Shown one piece after another: positions 11,159 to 23,510 of a DNA stretch of 64,000 nucleotides. Below the pieces are notes generated by a model. That model made no database searches and had not been told where the DNA came from. It saw only the letters and a list, made by a program, of their open reading frames with translations. Source of the stretch: Oreocharis arfaki. Its lineage: Eukaryota > Chordata > Aves > Passeriformes > Paramythiidae. Where the stretch lies: positions 124,001 to 188,000 of the forward strand of contig VZRR01007715.1 in assembly GCA_013398015.1 (NCBI GenBank), written 5' to 3'. The position numbers and the translations under genes are program-made. The first letter of the stretch is position 1, and each line of letters begins with the position of its first letter.

Positions 11159-13381
11159 AACTCCTCCACAGAAACCGATTAAACATTACCACTCCTCTCA
11201 CAGCCCTGCTGCCAAAGATCACTTCTGAGCTATCACAGCAAGTGAGCACCAGAGGAAGAAATTGCTTTAGCACAACCTTTATCAGAGCTGTAAAGCTGCC
11301 TGTTAAACTATCGTAACTAATGTGCTGCAGCTGCTTGAGTGACTTCTGGTTATGTACATAAAAAGTGCTGGAGGAGGGCTTAAACATCAGATGTGTGCTG
11401 CTTTTGTTTGGTTATTCTTTCCTTTGCTTATTCCTGAACCTTCAGGGAGGTGGAGAGGAAGGGGGACTGCTGAATAACCTTTTATGTTTTTTCAAGGATC
11501 TACCATGTTCATCTTTGTCCTCAGGAAAAATTCACGCTTCCAAACTATTATCTCTTAAGCTAGCAAATGCTACAATTTAATAGTGCAAAAGGGCTTAGTT
11601 TCTGCCTTCTCTTCCCTGCCCTACAGTCAAGTTTATCACAACCAGTTTTCAAATGCATTTAGGAAAGTCAGATATTTGCTACCTTGTATTTTTCAGAAAA
11701 ACAAACCTAACATTTAAGATACGCACATAAAATAAGACTATGACAATTACTAGTATGTGTTTAATGAGATGTTCTTATTTTAGTATTTTCGTCATATTAT
11801 TACCAGTATTTGAATCAAGGAAATGCCTTTTTTCTATTCAGAGATGATGGGGCGATAAACTATCAAAAGCTATTCGAAGAGAACTACCAGAAGATGAAAA
11901 GGCAAAACTACTTGCATTTATTTGATGAATGCATACAACTAATAAATTTAATTTTTAAAATATATTCATTTTCATGTAATTATGCATATAAGATATCGGT
12001 GCAATTTTATGACACACCACCACCTTTGTCAATCAACCCTGAGCCGTATCCTTTCTTTCAATTTTAATAAAATTACTAACTTCATTTATTACAAAAGACC
12101 AAGGTTTTATAAACATCTTAAAATGTGTTGATAGCTCACTAGTAGCAGATGAACTCTAGTCAGGAGGCAGGTGAAAATTTGCTTAAAGTTTTGCTTTACA
12201 GCAGCAGTAACAACAACAACAGTCTTTTCAGTTATAACCACACTTCCTGTTCATCCTACAGGAACAAAGAATCAACATTTTGTGAGAGGTTTCTTTGTGA
12301 GAGATTTCTTTTTAAAGTCAGAACACTGGTTTCATATCATTTTCATTGTTGCAATATATTGTTCCTCTTTTACTTTGTCTTAGAATCCAGTTATTCTTTG
12401 TGAATAAGAATTTCCTTTGAAGCAGACAGAGTGTCTTGGCTTTCAGCGAGATGAAGGGTGTTTACAATTGCGTGAGCAGGTGTCAAAGGCAAATACCACT
12501 CTCTGTTTTGCAGCAAAATCAGAAATCCTGCAAAAGCAGCTTTCTCTCACAATGGAGAGGAATCACCTTTGTACTTAGCACTGAAGCCGCAATCCCTGAT
12601 GAGGATTATAAAGGGAACATCATGATGCCGACAGGAGCAGATCAGAACAGCAGCAGAAAGGTCAGCTTACATTAAGAATGACATTGCTATCAGGTGTCAA
12701 CCCCATTATGTAGACAAGTTTTAACTGTACTGCGTCATACGTGAAATTTGATAACAATGTACTTGCAAATTTAACTCAGTATTGAACAGCACCACAGAAT
12801 GCAGAAATCACTGTGCATTATGTTTTTGTGTATTTTTCTAAAATTTTATTAAAAATTTAATCATTTTGTAAAAATTAACACTGACCAAATATAGAATAAA
12901 GCCCATATTATTAAACCTACGAAAACCAAAATTTTAAGCTACGTTTCACTAAGAATAAAATTAAAACTGGGAAAAAAGTGTTAATTCAGAGACAGAAAAA
13001 GAATTTGATTAAATCATAACTAACACATAACTGCCACAATAACTGCTTCTACACTTTCTTGATTGGAAGAGCAGTACACACAGAACTGGTCTTCAACAAG
13101 TAGATAAAATACAAGCATGACACATAAAAATGATTTGACTGCAAAGAACAAACATATCACCCTCTGTTAGACTGTTATTTTTTCTTATTTATAAAAACCA
13201 CTAGCAATTGCATAATAATTCCAAGCACTTCTTCTAAATAATGCAGTCTGTATAACGAGAGTTATATTTTTTTATTCTACTAAATACTGCCATCTGATGT
13301 CTATTCCAAAGCATAGTCTTCAGATAACTGCAGTGGCTTTATAAAACTAGTCAAACTGACCCACTGGAGATCAACAATCAA

Positions 13382-13389
13382 TGACGTCA
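13382..13389. promoter_or_regulatory. Perfect palindromic cAMP response element
   Basis: TGACGTCA, the full consensus CRE bound by CREB/ATF dimers, lies about 2.4 kb upstream of the PDE4D5 ATG in otherwise AT-rich, CpG-poor intron. PDE4D5 transcription is known in humans to be induced by cAMP through a CRE in its promoter, though much closer to the gene. The site is seen directly; its use as a PDE4D5 enhancer is inference. Confidence 0.5.
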
Positions 13390-15265
13390 TTAGGACCATT
13401 AACATTTATCAAAGTGGGCCTGGGATCATATTTTAAGCTGTTCCATGTTTCAAAGGTAATTATGGAAGAGGAAAGCATTAGTCCACAGATCAGCAGTTTT
13501 ATTACCCTTGTTCTTAAACTAAGTCAACAAGGGCCTTTGACACCTTGCAATACAGGTACTGAGTGGGTTTGTTTCATTTTCAAAGAGGAAATATATCATG
13601 TATATAGATCAGCAGGATAAATCCTTCTAACTGAAAAAGTGAACTAATTCATTATTTGCATGAATAGCTAACAAAAATGCTTTTCCTGACTGTGTTAGTA
13701 GGTTAAATTTCCGAACATAAATGATCCGTGTTCCAGATACCTCATTTTTGCAGATGCCTGCTCTTCTTCCTCCTCCTTGTCCTCAAAGGAAAAAGAAAAG
13801 CTATGAAAACCCTCAAGCACGCTCATAAAGTTAAATGAAAGCCTGTGGACTGATTTTATTAATAGACTAGAAACATGAACAGTCTTCACTGTAATAAAAA
13901 GCAGAGATCTAACTTCCAGCAATATCAAATAAGCATTATGTGACTTAGACAAAATGCTCATCTTAAGAGTCAGGAACTGGGGGAAGATAAAGCAGAAAAA
14001 TGGCAGTAGAATGAGGTGTTTATGCAGGTGCTAGAATAAAGACTTGAAAGAAAACTGTTCCATAAAGAAAAAATAGCATTTCCAGTTTAAGGTGTTGAGA
14101 AAAAAAAAAAAAGTACTTTTTTTTCCTATCAAGATTAATTTAAAAACAGCCCTGCTAGACTGTTTTAATAAAAAAGTCTCATTTTCTTACAAAGTTCACT
14201 AAAATTATGACTAAAACTTTGAAAAACTTCCCCAAGTGAAAAACAGAGTACGTGATTTTCACATACCTTAAGAAAGCATAGGGTACAATTAGAAAACTTT
14301 CTCTAGAGGTTGTAAACAAGATTACAAAAAAACCCCTATTTTTAAATGCTTTTATTCTGATAAGTTAATTTTCTGGGCTCTTCCCACTTGAAATGAAATC
14401 ACTGAAAATGTCTATTAAATTCAATCAAATAAAAAGGATATTTACTGCTCCTTTTGAAATTTGAGAGCTGATTTCCAAAATTTAATACTGATAATGCTTT
14501 AAGCATGTTGTATGTCCTATTCAAAGGCACTGACAGTTAAATCTAATTTTGCACATTTTATATAGTCACATCTCATCAGCAGAAGTTATATCAAGAACAG
14601 ATGTAATTTTGCCTGCTATACGTTTAACTGAATCAACATAAAGCTCAAGACAAAAGCATAGAAGCAGAATTTCCTAACAAGGGATTTTCATTACAAAAAG
14701 TCTAGAAGCGCTGGTAGCTTTTATTGTCTTCTAGTGACCACTTAAAGATACTAAAAAATTAAATTAAAGTGTTTAGTTCTTGTACTTTTCACAAACTTTC
14801 CTAAGAAATACGTACCTTATGACAGATGTACATAAAAAAATACAAGAATAAAGTGCTTACTTTTCTTTTAATTACAAAAACTTTCTGAGCTGTAGCATAT
14901 AGAAAGAATAAGTTAATTGGTTCTGCAGGGAATACTGTGCAAGATTAAACAAGTGTTTGATCTCACACAAAAGACACTGAACAAGGATTAAAAAGTACTT
15001 TGTTACATACTTTAAACACAGAGTATGATTAAGTTACTTGAATATTTTAACTGTTAATCGACATTTAAAATCTATTATGTGATTGTGTCTATTTTAAATT
15101 ACCTTGACCAGAGTTTTCCTTATTAGAGAACAAATGCAGTCATTCAAAAGGAGCAGAAGAACTTTTTTTACATCTTACTTGGGCCCAAGTAGAGAATTGC
15201 AGACACATAGGAATACAAGCCAAAACTAGCCCTCTAAAGTGTTACTTCTTTGAAAGCAAGCAGAT

Positions 15266-15378
15266 CAGCATCACAGGATCGCAGAAGCTGGTAATGACCT
15301 CCACTGAGCAAGTCCACTCTCCTGCTCAAAGCAGGAGCAGCTGTAAGGCCAGATCATGCTGAGGCACTAGAGCACCTG
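15266..15378 (-). mobile_element. Very short CR1 LINE 3' end, reverse orientation
   Basis: Begins with a decayed tail (TCACAGGATCGCAGAAGCTG), then the block equivalent to CR1 'tgacctccactgagcaagtc' and 'cctgctcaaagcaggagcag'. Only about 110 bases of the 3' end are recognisable, so this is a severely truncated or old insertion. Confidence 0.65.
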
Positions 15379-18300
15379 AGAGTGGTGCAGAGGTGGAGAG
15401 AAAAGAAGAAAAATCAGTGGTGGTCAAAAAGAATGGCTGGTACGCCATGGTTTAATTTCCTGGAGCAAATAATGTAACACTGACGGCACGGGGTGACTGA
15501 GGAGAATTGTTCCAGATAATGTAGAAAATAAGAATCATGGATGGCAATATGATTCTTATTTGGAAAGAGAGGTTAATAAATTAATTGAGGAGCACAGTAG
15601 TGATGGAGAAAAGGATAAAAGAAGAAATTAGCAGGTGATACAAGCCTTAACAAAATGTTATGCATCAGAAAAGTTCGATACCTGCTAATTGTCACATTCT
15701 CAAAGAGCTGGGATGGTTTTTATGGATTTTCCAAGGGAAGGGTAATGTTTATCAGACTGTTTTCCTAGCAGTTACGTGCATGGCCTACTGAGGAGACCAT
15801 AGGTACCATGGACCTGCCAACAGGTAACTAAGAAGGGGATGGGTTGCACTCAGCACAGAAATGGCAGGCATCCACCCGTAGATAAAACACTTAAGAGACC
15901 AAGGTATAGGAAACACATGAACCTGTAAATATTCCAAGGAAATTTTAGGCTGCTGTATTCACTGTCTTTGATCTGAGTATATTTTTAATACCATAACAGA
16001 GCAATGGTACCTAAAATGGCATTGAAAGACCTTTCAAAATCATAATCAGATAGACACACATTTAGAAGTATATTTTCAGAAGAGGAATAGAATACACATG
16101 AAGCTAGGTATAAAAAAAAAAATTTGCTTTTTTTCTAAGCAATTCTAGAGCACTTACATTGTTGAGAAGAATTTTTCTCATTCTATTCTATAAATATTTT
16201 CTAATAAAAACTTTTCAGAATATTAGCTCAAATTCACTTTTCCAGTCAGTAAAATGTGATTTCATCAATCTTTCTTTTTTTTTGCAATGTTTGCAAATAT
16301 TGTCCTGATTCTACCAAAAAAAAAAAACAAAACAAAAAAAAATCTCATGGGGTAGGATTAAGGCAAATTAATGTATTTCTACACAATTATGTCAAAGAAA
16401 GGACAGGAGTGTTAGGCACATTTCTGTCACTGCAATGCACAAATATATCTGTTAACTATTAGTTCATTCCTAGGTAAGGACTTGGCCCAATGAGCAAAAA
16501 ACAATTACAAGCATAAATTGCTTTGAAGAGCAGTCCTGAAGAGAAGGGAAAGGAAAGGTCAGTGAAAAGGACAGGGGACAGAAGGAACCAAGCTGAGTCC
16601 ATCCAATCCCCCAGTCTGTATTTCACAGGGATATAGACTTCGTTTAAAAGCATAGCAGCCGAGCAAGTTGTTGGTTGTAATCCTAGATCTCTTAAGGCTA
16701 GACCCATGACAAATACCGTTAGAACCTTCAGAAAACTGTTTAGCTTAATCATGGGAGCATAATTTTGCCTACTGTTAGCAGTGACTGCATCATGGCTTTG
16801 TAAAAATCCAAGGATTATAAAGTATCACAAGCACTTGGCAAAAAGTACATCGACATTCCAGATTCGTAAACTTCAGAGTTTATTTCTCAAGCTAGCACAA
16901 ACAATATGTTTTACCAAAGCAGACTTAACCCAGGCTCTCCTAGCATGGTGGTGAAGCCAGAATATAATGCACAAATAAACAAGTACATTTCTGTGAGGTC
17001 AGACACATGCACAGAGTTTACTTAATAAGGAATCTAGACCATCTGTTGTATTTCAAGTAATTTGTTATTTTGATCATGCACTAAAAGCTCAGAGGAATTC
17101 AAAGAAATATTTATAAAATTGTGAGAGATGAGAAAAAAAAAGTCTAAAAGTCTACAGTAAGACTGCATAACCAATTCATTGCTTGGAGATGAGCTACTAC
17201 TTAATGGCAAAAAGTGCATTAAAAGAGAAATCATAGCTATTTAACAGGTTTTAATACCACATGATGCTTCAGAGTCTGGAGATTCCTGTTCATGTTATTG
17301 AACTTATAAATGCTTCCATTCAAACCTGTTATTGTAAATTGTTTTTTAGAAGTCTGAAGCTTCTAAAATTTTGAGTAGAAAATAAAATAAAGCACAAAAA
17401 ATAACTACTCATACAATTCACCAGGAGCCATTTCTGTATCTTTTCTATACGTGTTAACCTGGTCACTTTGCAGATTTTAAAGTATTAGAACTTAAAAAAC
17501 ACAAATTATTTTCTTCTACAATATTATTAAAAATTGACACCCTGAAAGAATTTTGAGGGGAAAAAGTTCCTTCCCTACATGGAAAAGCTTGGGATTGGGA
17601 TACTTTTTTTTTATACAGTTGTTCCACAAAGTATGATTTTCAGAAACCTCTCTGGAATCAACAGTAGGTATTTGTGTGCTTGCCAATTCTATAGAGTGTC
17701 TTTTCTTCATCCTAAGTAGGACTTAAGAAGGTTCCATAAATCTTCCATGGAAATTTAATTCTATCTTTGGAAAATTCTACTCTGCAGTTTCAAATACTGT
17801 TACTTTTTTCTGAATGTACATGGACAAAAACCTTCAAAACTCCTTTTGGTTGCATATGCCTCATAAATTTTTTGTATTTTTTTAAATAGTAAGAGACCTG
17901 TTTTGTGTGAAATTAGAGCATGATACACAGTATAAACAGTTAGTATATAAATAATATCTTAGAGAAAAATGGAAACAAAGTGGGCATTTTAGTGCATCCA
18001 TCTAGAGACATGCCAAATAATTTACTGATGTACATCATATCGTAATCGTAATTACAGAAGAATAAAAATAAATTTAAATCTAAAATATATTTCTTTAAAT
18101 CTGAAATATATTTAAAGCTGAAAATATCTTTAAATCTGAAAATATATTTAAATCTTCAGATGTAAATCTGCTATTAGATACCCCAAAGTACTGCAGTAGT
18201 CTGTGAGGTAAAGAAAACTAGTATACTTAGCAAAAATATATAATTAGCAGAGCTTGAAGATCACCTGATATGCTGGCCAAAATTATTACTACAGAGAGTT

Positions 18301-19039
18301 TTTTTTCTGAGCCTCTATCTATTGACTTCGAATGGAGGCAGGAACAATCTCTAGAACTAGGACAATGAAATAAGAAATCATCAGTCCTCTGTCACCCTCT
18401 ACAGGAAAAATCCTAAACCAGAGGGAGTTCTTAAATGCAGAATTATACAAATCTATACCACCACTTTACCACTGATTTAAGGCACACCTGTATTTTCAGA
18501 GAAGCTGTTTCAAGCAGGCTTGTCAGGTATAACTGTAATCACAATGTCCCTTTTTTAATTTCTAAAGCTGAGGGCAATAACAATTGTCAGATGTTTACAG
18601 AATATGTTAAATATTTGTGTTACATTAACGTCCCTGGATTACTGACTGAAACCAAATCATACTAACTTGACAAAAAATTAAGTGAATGAGTTGCAGTTGC
18701 AGATCCAAAATTCAAAGATGAATTTTAAATTTTCCTCTCTGTGCTTATAAAGGAGGATATTTCATTTACTGTTAGCAGAGAACACACATAAAGCTCACTA
18801 AAAATAACACTTATCAGCAAGTTGAAAAGGAACTAAGGATTCAGTGGGATTTCTTTTCATATGAATGCAAAACATGAAATCTATTAACTGAAAGAGATAA
18901 TCCAAAGGACAAATCATAAAGCAGCTTACTGTCTGTTTAGTTTTATAATTCTGCTGTTTGTTGCTTATTTTCACAATGTGGGGGGTATTTTTTATATTTG
19001 AGATAATTAGATATCATCCCAAGATAATAATTAAGAATA
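15379..19039. other. Intron without recognised genes
   Basis: AT-rich sequence. A poly-A/CAAA run lies at 16315-16340 and an AT-rich tandem array at 18073-18155 (listed separately). The short frames have no recognisable product. Confidence 0.55.
18073..18155. repeat. AT-rich tandem repeat, about 4 copies of a 17-21 base unit
   Basis: Successive units begin TTTAAATCT or TTTAAAGCT and continue with GAAATATA or GAAAATATC variants: TTTAAATCTGAAATATA, TTTAAAGCTGAAAATATC and TTTAAATCTGAAAATATAT. Unit length drifts between 17 and 21 bases. The locus is a small minisatellite and likely to be length-polymorphic. Confidence 0.75.
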
Positions 19040-19043
19040 AATA

Positions 19044-19900
19044 TTGAGTCTATTTATACCTTTACTCTCTGAGGCCCTAGAATCTGAGAAACGGGGAAAT
19101 GAGGACGTGGATGAAAGTTCTTCTGGGATGGAGGGGTCACCTAGGGCAGGGCACCCTCCCCCCTGCATCACAACCTCCTCAGTTAAGAAAAAAAGAAGGG
19201 TAGTACTCACTGGTGACTCCCTTTTTAGAAGAAGGGAGGGCCCAATATGCCAACCAGACCCAACCCACAGGGAGGTGTATTATCTCCCTGGGGCCTGTGT
19301 AAGGGGCATCGCCAAGAAACTTCCTAACCTGGTACAGCCCATGGATTATCACCCTCTAGTGGTTTTCTAGGTGAGCGATGATGAGGTCTCAACAGGAAGG
19401 CTGTGGACAATTAAGACAGAAGTTAGGGCCTTGGGACAACTGGTCAAGGGATCTGGAGCACGTTGTATTCTCTTCTGTCCTGCCATTTCCAGGGAATGAT
19501 GGGGCAAGAAACAGGATAATCATGCAGATAAATATCTGGCTTTGAGACAGGTGTTACTGGAAAAATTTGGGGGGTTTTGATCACAGTCAGTTTATACAAC
19601 AGTGAGCCTGCTGGTAACAAATGGAGCTATCTCAGAGGCAGGAAAGGATCTTAGCTGACAAGCTAGCAGTGCTTGTTAGGAGACCCTTAAACCAGATTTG
19701 AAGGGGGATAGGAACATTACCAGTCTTGAAGAGACAAGGTTTGGGAAGGAGAGAACTATAGCGACCACCCCAGTAGGAAAAGGAGGCTCAAGCAAGCACA
19801 AGCAGTGAAAGACTTAATTACAAGACAGGACTATGGGGCATCTCTCTGCAATCCTGCTAGGATATCAACACAATCAAACACAAAACAACACTTGCAGTAT
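19044..19900 (+). mobile_element. CR1 LINE ORF1 remnant with the esterase-like GDS block
   Basis: The plus-strand translation contains VVLTGDSLFRRREGPICQPD followed by a REVYYLPGACVRGIAKKLPN-type block, which I recognise as the SGNH-esterase-like domain of CR1 ORF1 (catalytic-serine motif GDS at 19212-19220). The frame is broken by TAG at 19368-19370, and the similarity continues past it (about 19371-19560, from the block reading VSDDEVST to VLLEKFGGF), with a further interruption. Full CR1 ORF1 is rarely kept because most copies are 5'-truncated. It is a decayed remnant that cannot encode a working protein, and lies antisense to PDE4D. Confidence 0.7.
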
Positions 19901-19924
19901 GGGGAAAAAACAGGATGAACTATA

Positions 19925-20512
19925 GACCTGTGTGCAGTCACAGGCCTTTCATCTCACTGCCATCACAGGAGGTGATCCTGCTCATCTACTACTCAGCCAT
20001 GGTGAGGCCTCACCTGGAATGCTGTGTCCAGTTCAGAGGTCCTCAGGACAGGAGAGATATGGAGCTCCTGGAGCAGGTCCAGTGGAGGGTAAGAAATGTG
20101 CTCAATTGACTCAAGCATCTCTTTTACAAGGAAAAGCTGAGAGAGCTGGGCCTGTTCAACCTCTAGAAGAGATGACTGCGAGGGGAACTTGTAAATGTAC
20201 ACAGGTGTCTGACAGGAGGTTATCAAGAGGATGGACCAGGATGTTCTCGGTGGTACCAAACAGCAGGACAAGAGACAACAGGCACAAACTGATGCACAAA
20301 ATTCCATCTGGGCATGAGAAAGAACGTCTTTACTGTGCAGGTGACCAAGCACTAGAACAGATTTTCTGGAGAGGTTGTGGAGTCTCCCTCACCAGAGATA
20401 TTCCAGAACTCTCTGGACACAATCCTGCGCCATTGGCTCTAGGATGGCTTGAGCTGAGAGGTTGGACCAGATGAACCACTTCCAACCTTCATTGTTCTGT
20501 GATTCTGCAACC
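19925..20512 (+). mobile_element. CR1 LINE 3' end, forward orientation
   Basis: Shows the end of ORF2 (block 'atggtgaggcctcacctgga', coding for the V-R-P-H-L-E-C-C-V-Q-F motif near the reverse-transcriptase C-terminus), the 3' UTR and a decayed tail (TTGTTCTGTGATTCTGC). It directly follows the ORF1 remnant in the same orientation, while the whole endonuclease and reverse-transcriptase region is missing. The two parts are probably one CR1 with a large internal deletion; independent insertions are the alternative. Confidence 0.85.
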
Positions 20513-20693
20513 CCAAAACCAAAAGGAAAACAACCCACTGAGAAAAAGTTAAATTCTTCCTGAGGTTATATTATGTTTATTTCTAAGGGAATGGTATTTA
20601 TGTGTATATATCAGAAGACAGGAAAGATGATTTCAAATTGGAAAATGTGGAACCTCAGTATTATGTAAATGGTATTCAATAAGGTGTAAATAC

Positions 20694-21257
20694 TGTCCTG
20701 GTTTTTGCTAGGATAGAGTTAATTTTCTTTGCAGTAGCTACATGGTGCTCTGTTTTTGATTTAAAATGAGACTAATGTTGGTAACACACTGATGGCTTTA
20801 ATTGCTGCTAAGTAGTGTTTATTCTAAGTCAAAGACTTCCCAGCTTCTCATGCCCAGCCAACAAGAAAGCTGGAGACACACAAAAGTCCTGAGGGGACAC
20901 AGCCAGGTCAGCTGACCCAAAGTGGCCAAGGGGTCATACAACATGACATCATGCTTAGTACATAAACGAGCAGGAAAGCTGGCTGGAGGCCACTGCTTAG
21001 AAAGGGTCTGGGTATCAATCGGCAAGTGATGAGCAATCGCGCTGGGCATCACGTGTTTTGTGTATTCCAACTCTTTTATTATTATTATAATCATTACTAT
21101 TTACTTCCTTTTCTGTGGCAATAAATTGTCTTTATCTCAATTCACAAGTTGTCTCACCTGTACTCTTCCAATTCTCTCCTCCATCCCGCTCATGGAATGG
21201 GGGAGTGAGCAAGAAGCTGTGGGATGCTTAGTTGCCAGCTGGCATTAAACCACAGCA
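20694..21257 (+). mobile_element. Solo LTR of an endogenous retrovirus (ERV-L-like, songbird-type family)
   Basis: The segment begins TGTCCTGG and ends AACCACAGCA, the TG...CA termini expected of an LTR. It contains the ordered landmarks of an LTR family I know from passerine genomes: 'aacacactgatggctttaat', 'tgctaagtagtgtttattct', 'gggacacagccaggtcagct', a TATA-like 'gtacataaacgag', an ATT-rich stretch at 21077-21095, and a polyadenylation signal AATAAA at 21120-21125. No retroviral internal genes flank it, so it is a solo LTR left by recombination. No clear 5-base target duplication is visible. It is antisense to PDE4D, the orientation usually tolerated in introns. Confidence 0.72.
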
Positions 21258-22704
21258 GTGTTATTCCAATTTCCATGGTGCAGCTGCCATTTTCCCTCTT
21301 AATTTTTGCCCTCTGAACATAGCTAGAAATTATAACCTGCAGTACAGATGAGGGGAGGCACAGCTCCAAGTCCTACAGTATGGAACAAGAGAAATGCTGG
21401 ACTTGATTAAAAACGTGATCCAGGTTTCAAAGTGGAGGAAGCAAAGCAGAAATTAAAAATAGCAGATTTTGTTCAATGTATCTTGAATAAGAGTGGCAGG
21501 GAAGAAAACACCATGTTTACTGGATAAAACGAAATTCTAGAAGAGGGTGAAATTACACACAAGTATTGGCGAGATCATCTCAAATCCAAGGAAAGGCCAG
21601 TGCCTTAATCAAATGTAGTTAATTCAAGTACCTCTCTAACACAACCAGTGATAATTCATCTTGGTTGAACCATATCTGCTTGTAATCACCGGTCAGTAAA
21701 AACAGTTTGATTCATACTTTCCACCTGAAGGGGCAAAGTTTGTACATTTCAAGCAGAGTTAAACATGTTGTGCCCTGTCATTCTAGCTAATACTGGGAAG
21801 TGTGGAATGTCTTCAGCCAGCAATTCTTTTCCTCACAGGACATTAATCAGTTCATAGAACTTAAATTTTTTAAACTTTTTTAAGGTTTTTTAAAGCTTTT
21901 TAAAACTTGAAATTGAAAGCTCCAAGGATATAATTTCTTGTGCACTCCATGTTAAAGTGACTGGAAGATGGGAGGAATGACAGGTCAGTTGTGTAAGAGG
22001 CAAAGTGGTGGGTACTAGGCTGAAATTGTAAAATCTGCTTCTAGCTGACCTCCTCTAAGTGCACTGTAAATAAACACTGTATGGCAAACACAGTCACTGC
22101 AGAGGCAAGCTCATCAAGTATGTAGGGCACATAGGAACCGAGAGAGGAAGGAAAAACCATAGTACCTGAAACCTCCCCAACACTCATTAGCAGCACCTTC
22201 TTGACTTTCATTAAAATTTTTCTTTGCACTGATCATAGCAAGAAGTTTCTCCCTTGCACTTTGTTGCTATTCAGTGACATTCACCATAACAGTTTGACAA
22301 TTCTTTAGTAATGAAATTACTAGTAGTTTTTAACCAATAATAAAAGTCTTCTTTCTTTTTTCAGACACATTTAGTCTTAAACACTGACGAATCTGAATTT
22401 CTATTTTTAACCTATATCTCCAGGCTGCTACTAAATCTGAGTTTTCTGCATCTGCAACAGAGAGCTACAGCTGTAAAAATACCNCATGCAATAGGTACAG
22501 GCATTTTTCTGTCTAGCCAGGGAAAAGCCACCCAGAAAACACAGGGGGTTTCTGGTGGATGGGACCTTATTTAGTAAGTTAATAAGCTTCCACAGTGCTC
22601 CCTTGCACTGTAGAAGGCCACACACTCATCTGTATTAACCAAATTGTTCTCAGCAGATTAAAGTGATTTTCACCATCTTGAGACCACATGCAGAATACCA
22701 TGCT
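21258..22704. other. Intron without recognised genes
   Basis: AT-rich; a T/A-rich stretch of imperfect TTTTTTAAA repeats lies at 21866-21906 and an unresolved base at 22484. Nothing else is recognisable. Confidence 0.5.
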
Positions 22705-23115
22705 AACTTTTGGGCTTCTATGTGCAAGAAAGACACTGGCATACTGGAGCAAGTCCAGGGAATGACTCAAAGGTGAGACTAAGAAATGTGGCTTTGTTCA
22801 TCCTTAAGAAAAAAATACTAAGTAGAGACCTCAGCACTGTCCGCAGCCACTTAATAGGAAGGTGTAGAGAAGGGGGAGTGAGACCTATAGCAGAACCACA
22901 TGGATACAGGACAAGTGGGAGCAGATACAAGTCGGAACATGTTACATACTGACTGGATGTATAAAAAAAAGTTGCCAGGAGGATGGCTGAACACTGGAAC
23001 ACGCTGTCCTGAGAGGCTGTGGAAACTCTACCCGTGGAGATACTCAAAACCCAAGTGGGCACCGCCTGAGGAACATGCTCTAGCAAGAGGCTGGCTAGAG
23101 ATCTCAGGAAGTCTC
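22705..23115 (+). mobile_element. CR1 LINE 3' fragment, forward orientation
   Basis: Contains the diverged CR1 blocks 'tgcaagaaagacactggcat', 'ggagcaagtccagggaatga' and 'ctgaacactggaacacgctg', followed by 'agaggctgtggaaactctac'. The tail octamers are not visible. It is an old, diverged copy, antisense to PDE4D. Confidence 0.7.
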
Positions 23116-23339
23116 TTCTATGGGACTCTCTGAGTCTGTATGCTGCCTTATCACTCACTACTATGGACCAGAGAATTTTTTTTAAATTAATATAGGTTTT
23201 CATAATTAGGTTAAGGCCATGATAATACACTGCAAATATATAAGAAAAGCAGAATGCAAGCAAATACAGGAGAGGCAAACCCATCTACAGGATTATATCG
23301 GAGTAAAAGTGATAAGCAAAATATTTTGTTCTGTTTTCT

Positions 23340-23510
23340 GATTTGGGGACTGGGCCTGAGAGGAAGCTAGTGGGGATGAAGTTCAGAGATGGACAATTCA
23401 GTTCTTTATGCAACAAATGGCCAAACTCTGGAACTTGTGAAGAGTGGCTATAGATAACAGAAGTTTCTATACGCTGAAAGGCACACTAAACAAATTTGTG
23501 GAAAATAAAT
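23340..23510 (+). mobile_element. Possible ancient CR1/L3-like LINE fragment
   Basis: The phrases 'ccaaactctggaacttgtga' and 'aggcacactaaacaaatttg' resemble the 3' region of old amniote CR1 subfamilies. The match is by memory, short and diverged. Confidence 0.35.

Larger units (their letters stand above)
10961..15265. other. Upstream region of the PDE4D5 exon; intron for PDE4D4
   Basis: Contains the predicted PDE4D5 5' UTR and promoter. It is not GC-rich. Besides the acceptor-like site at 11138 and the CRE at 13382, there is an imperfect CRE-like word TAACGTCT at 11114-11121, about 155 bases upstream of the ATG. No TATA box in an obvious position and no repeat family were recognised; a poly-A run lies at 14099-14112. 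Confidence 0.5.

Noticed and set aside
19932..20474. A 180-codon plus-strand frame
   Set aside because: It lies in the 3' end of a CR1 LINE and is out of frame with ORF2, so it is a by-product of the repeat.
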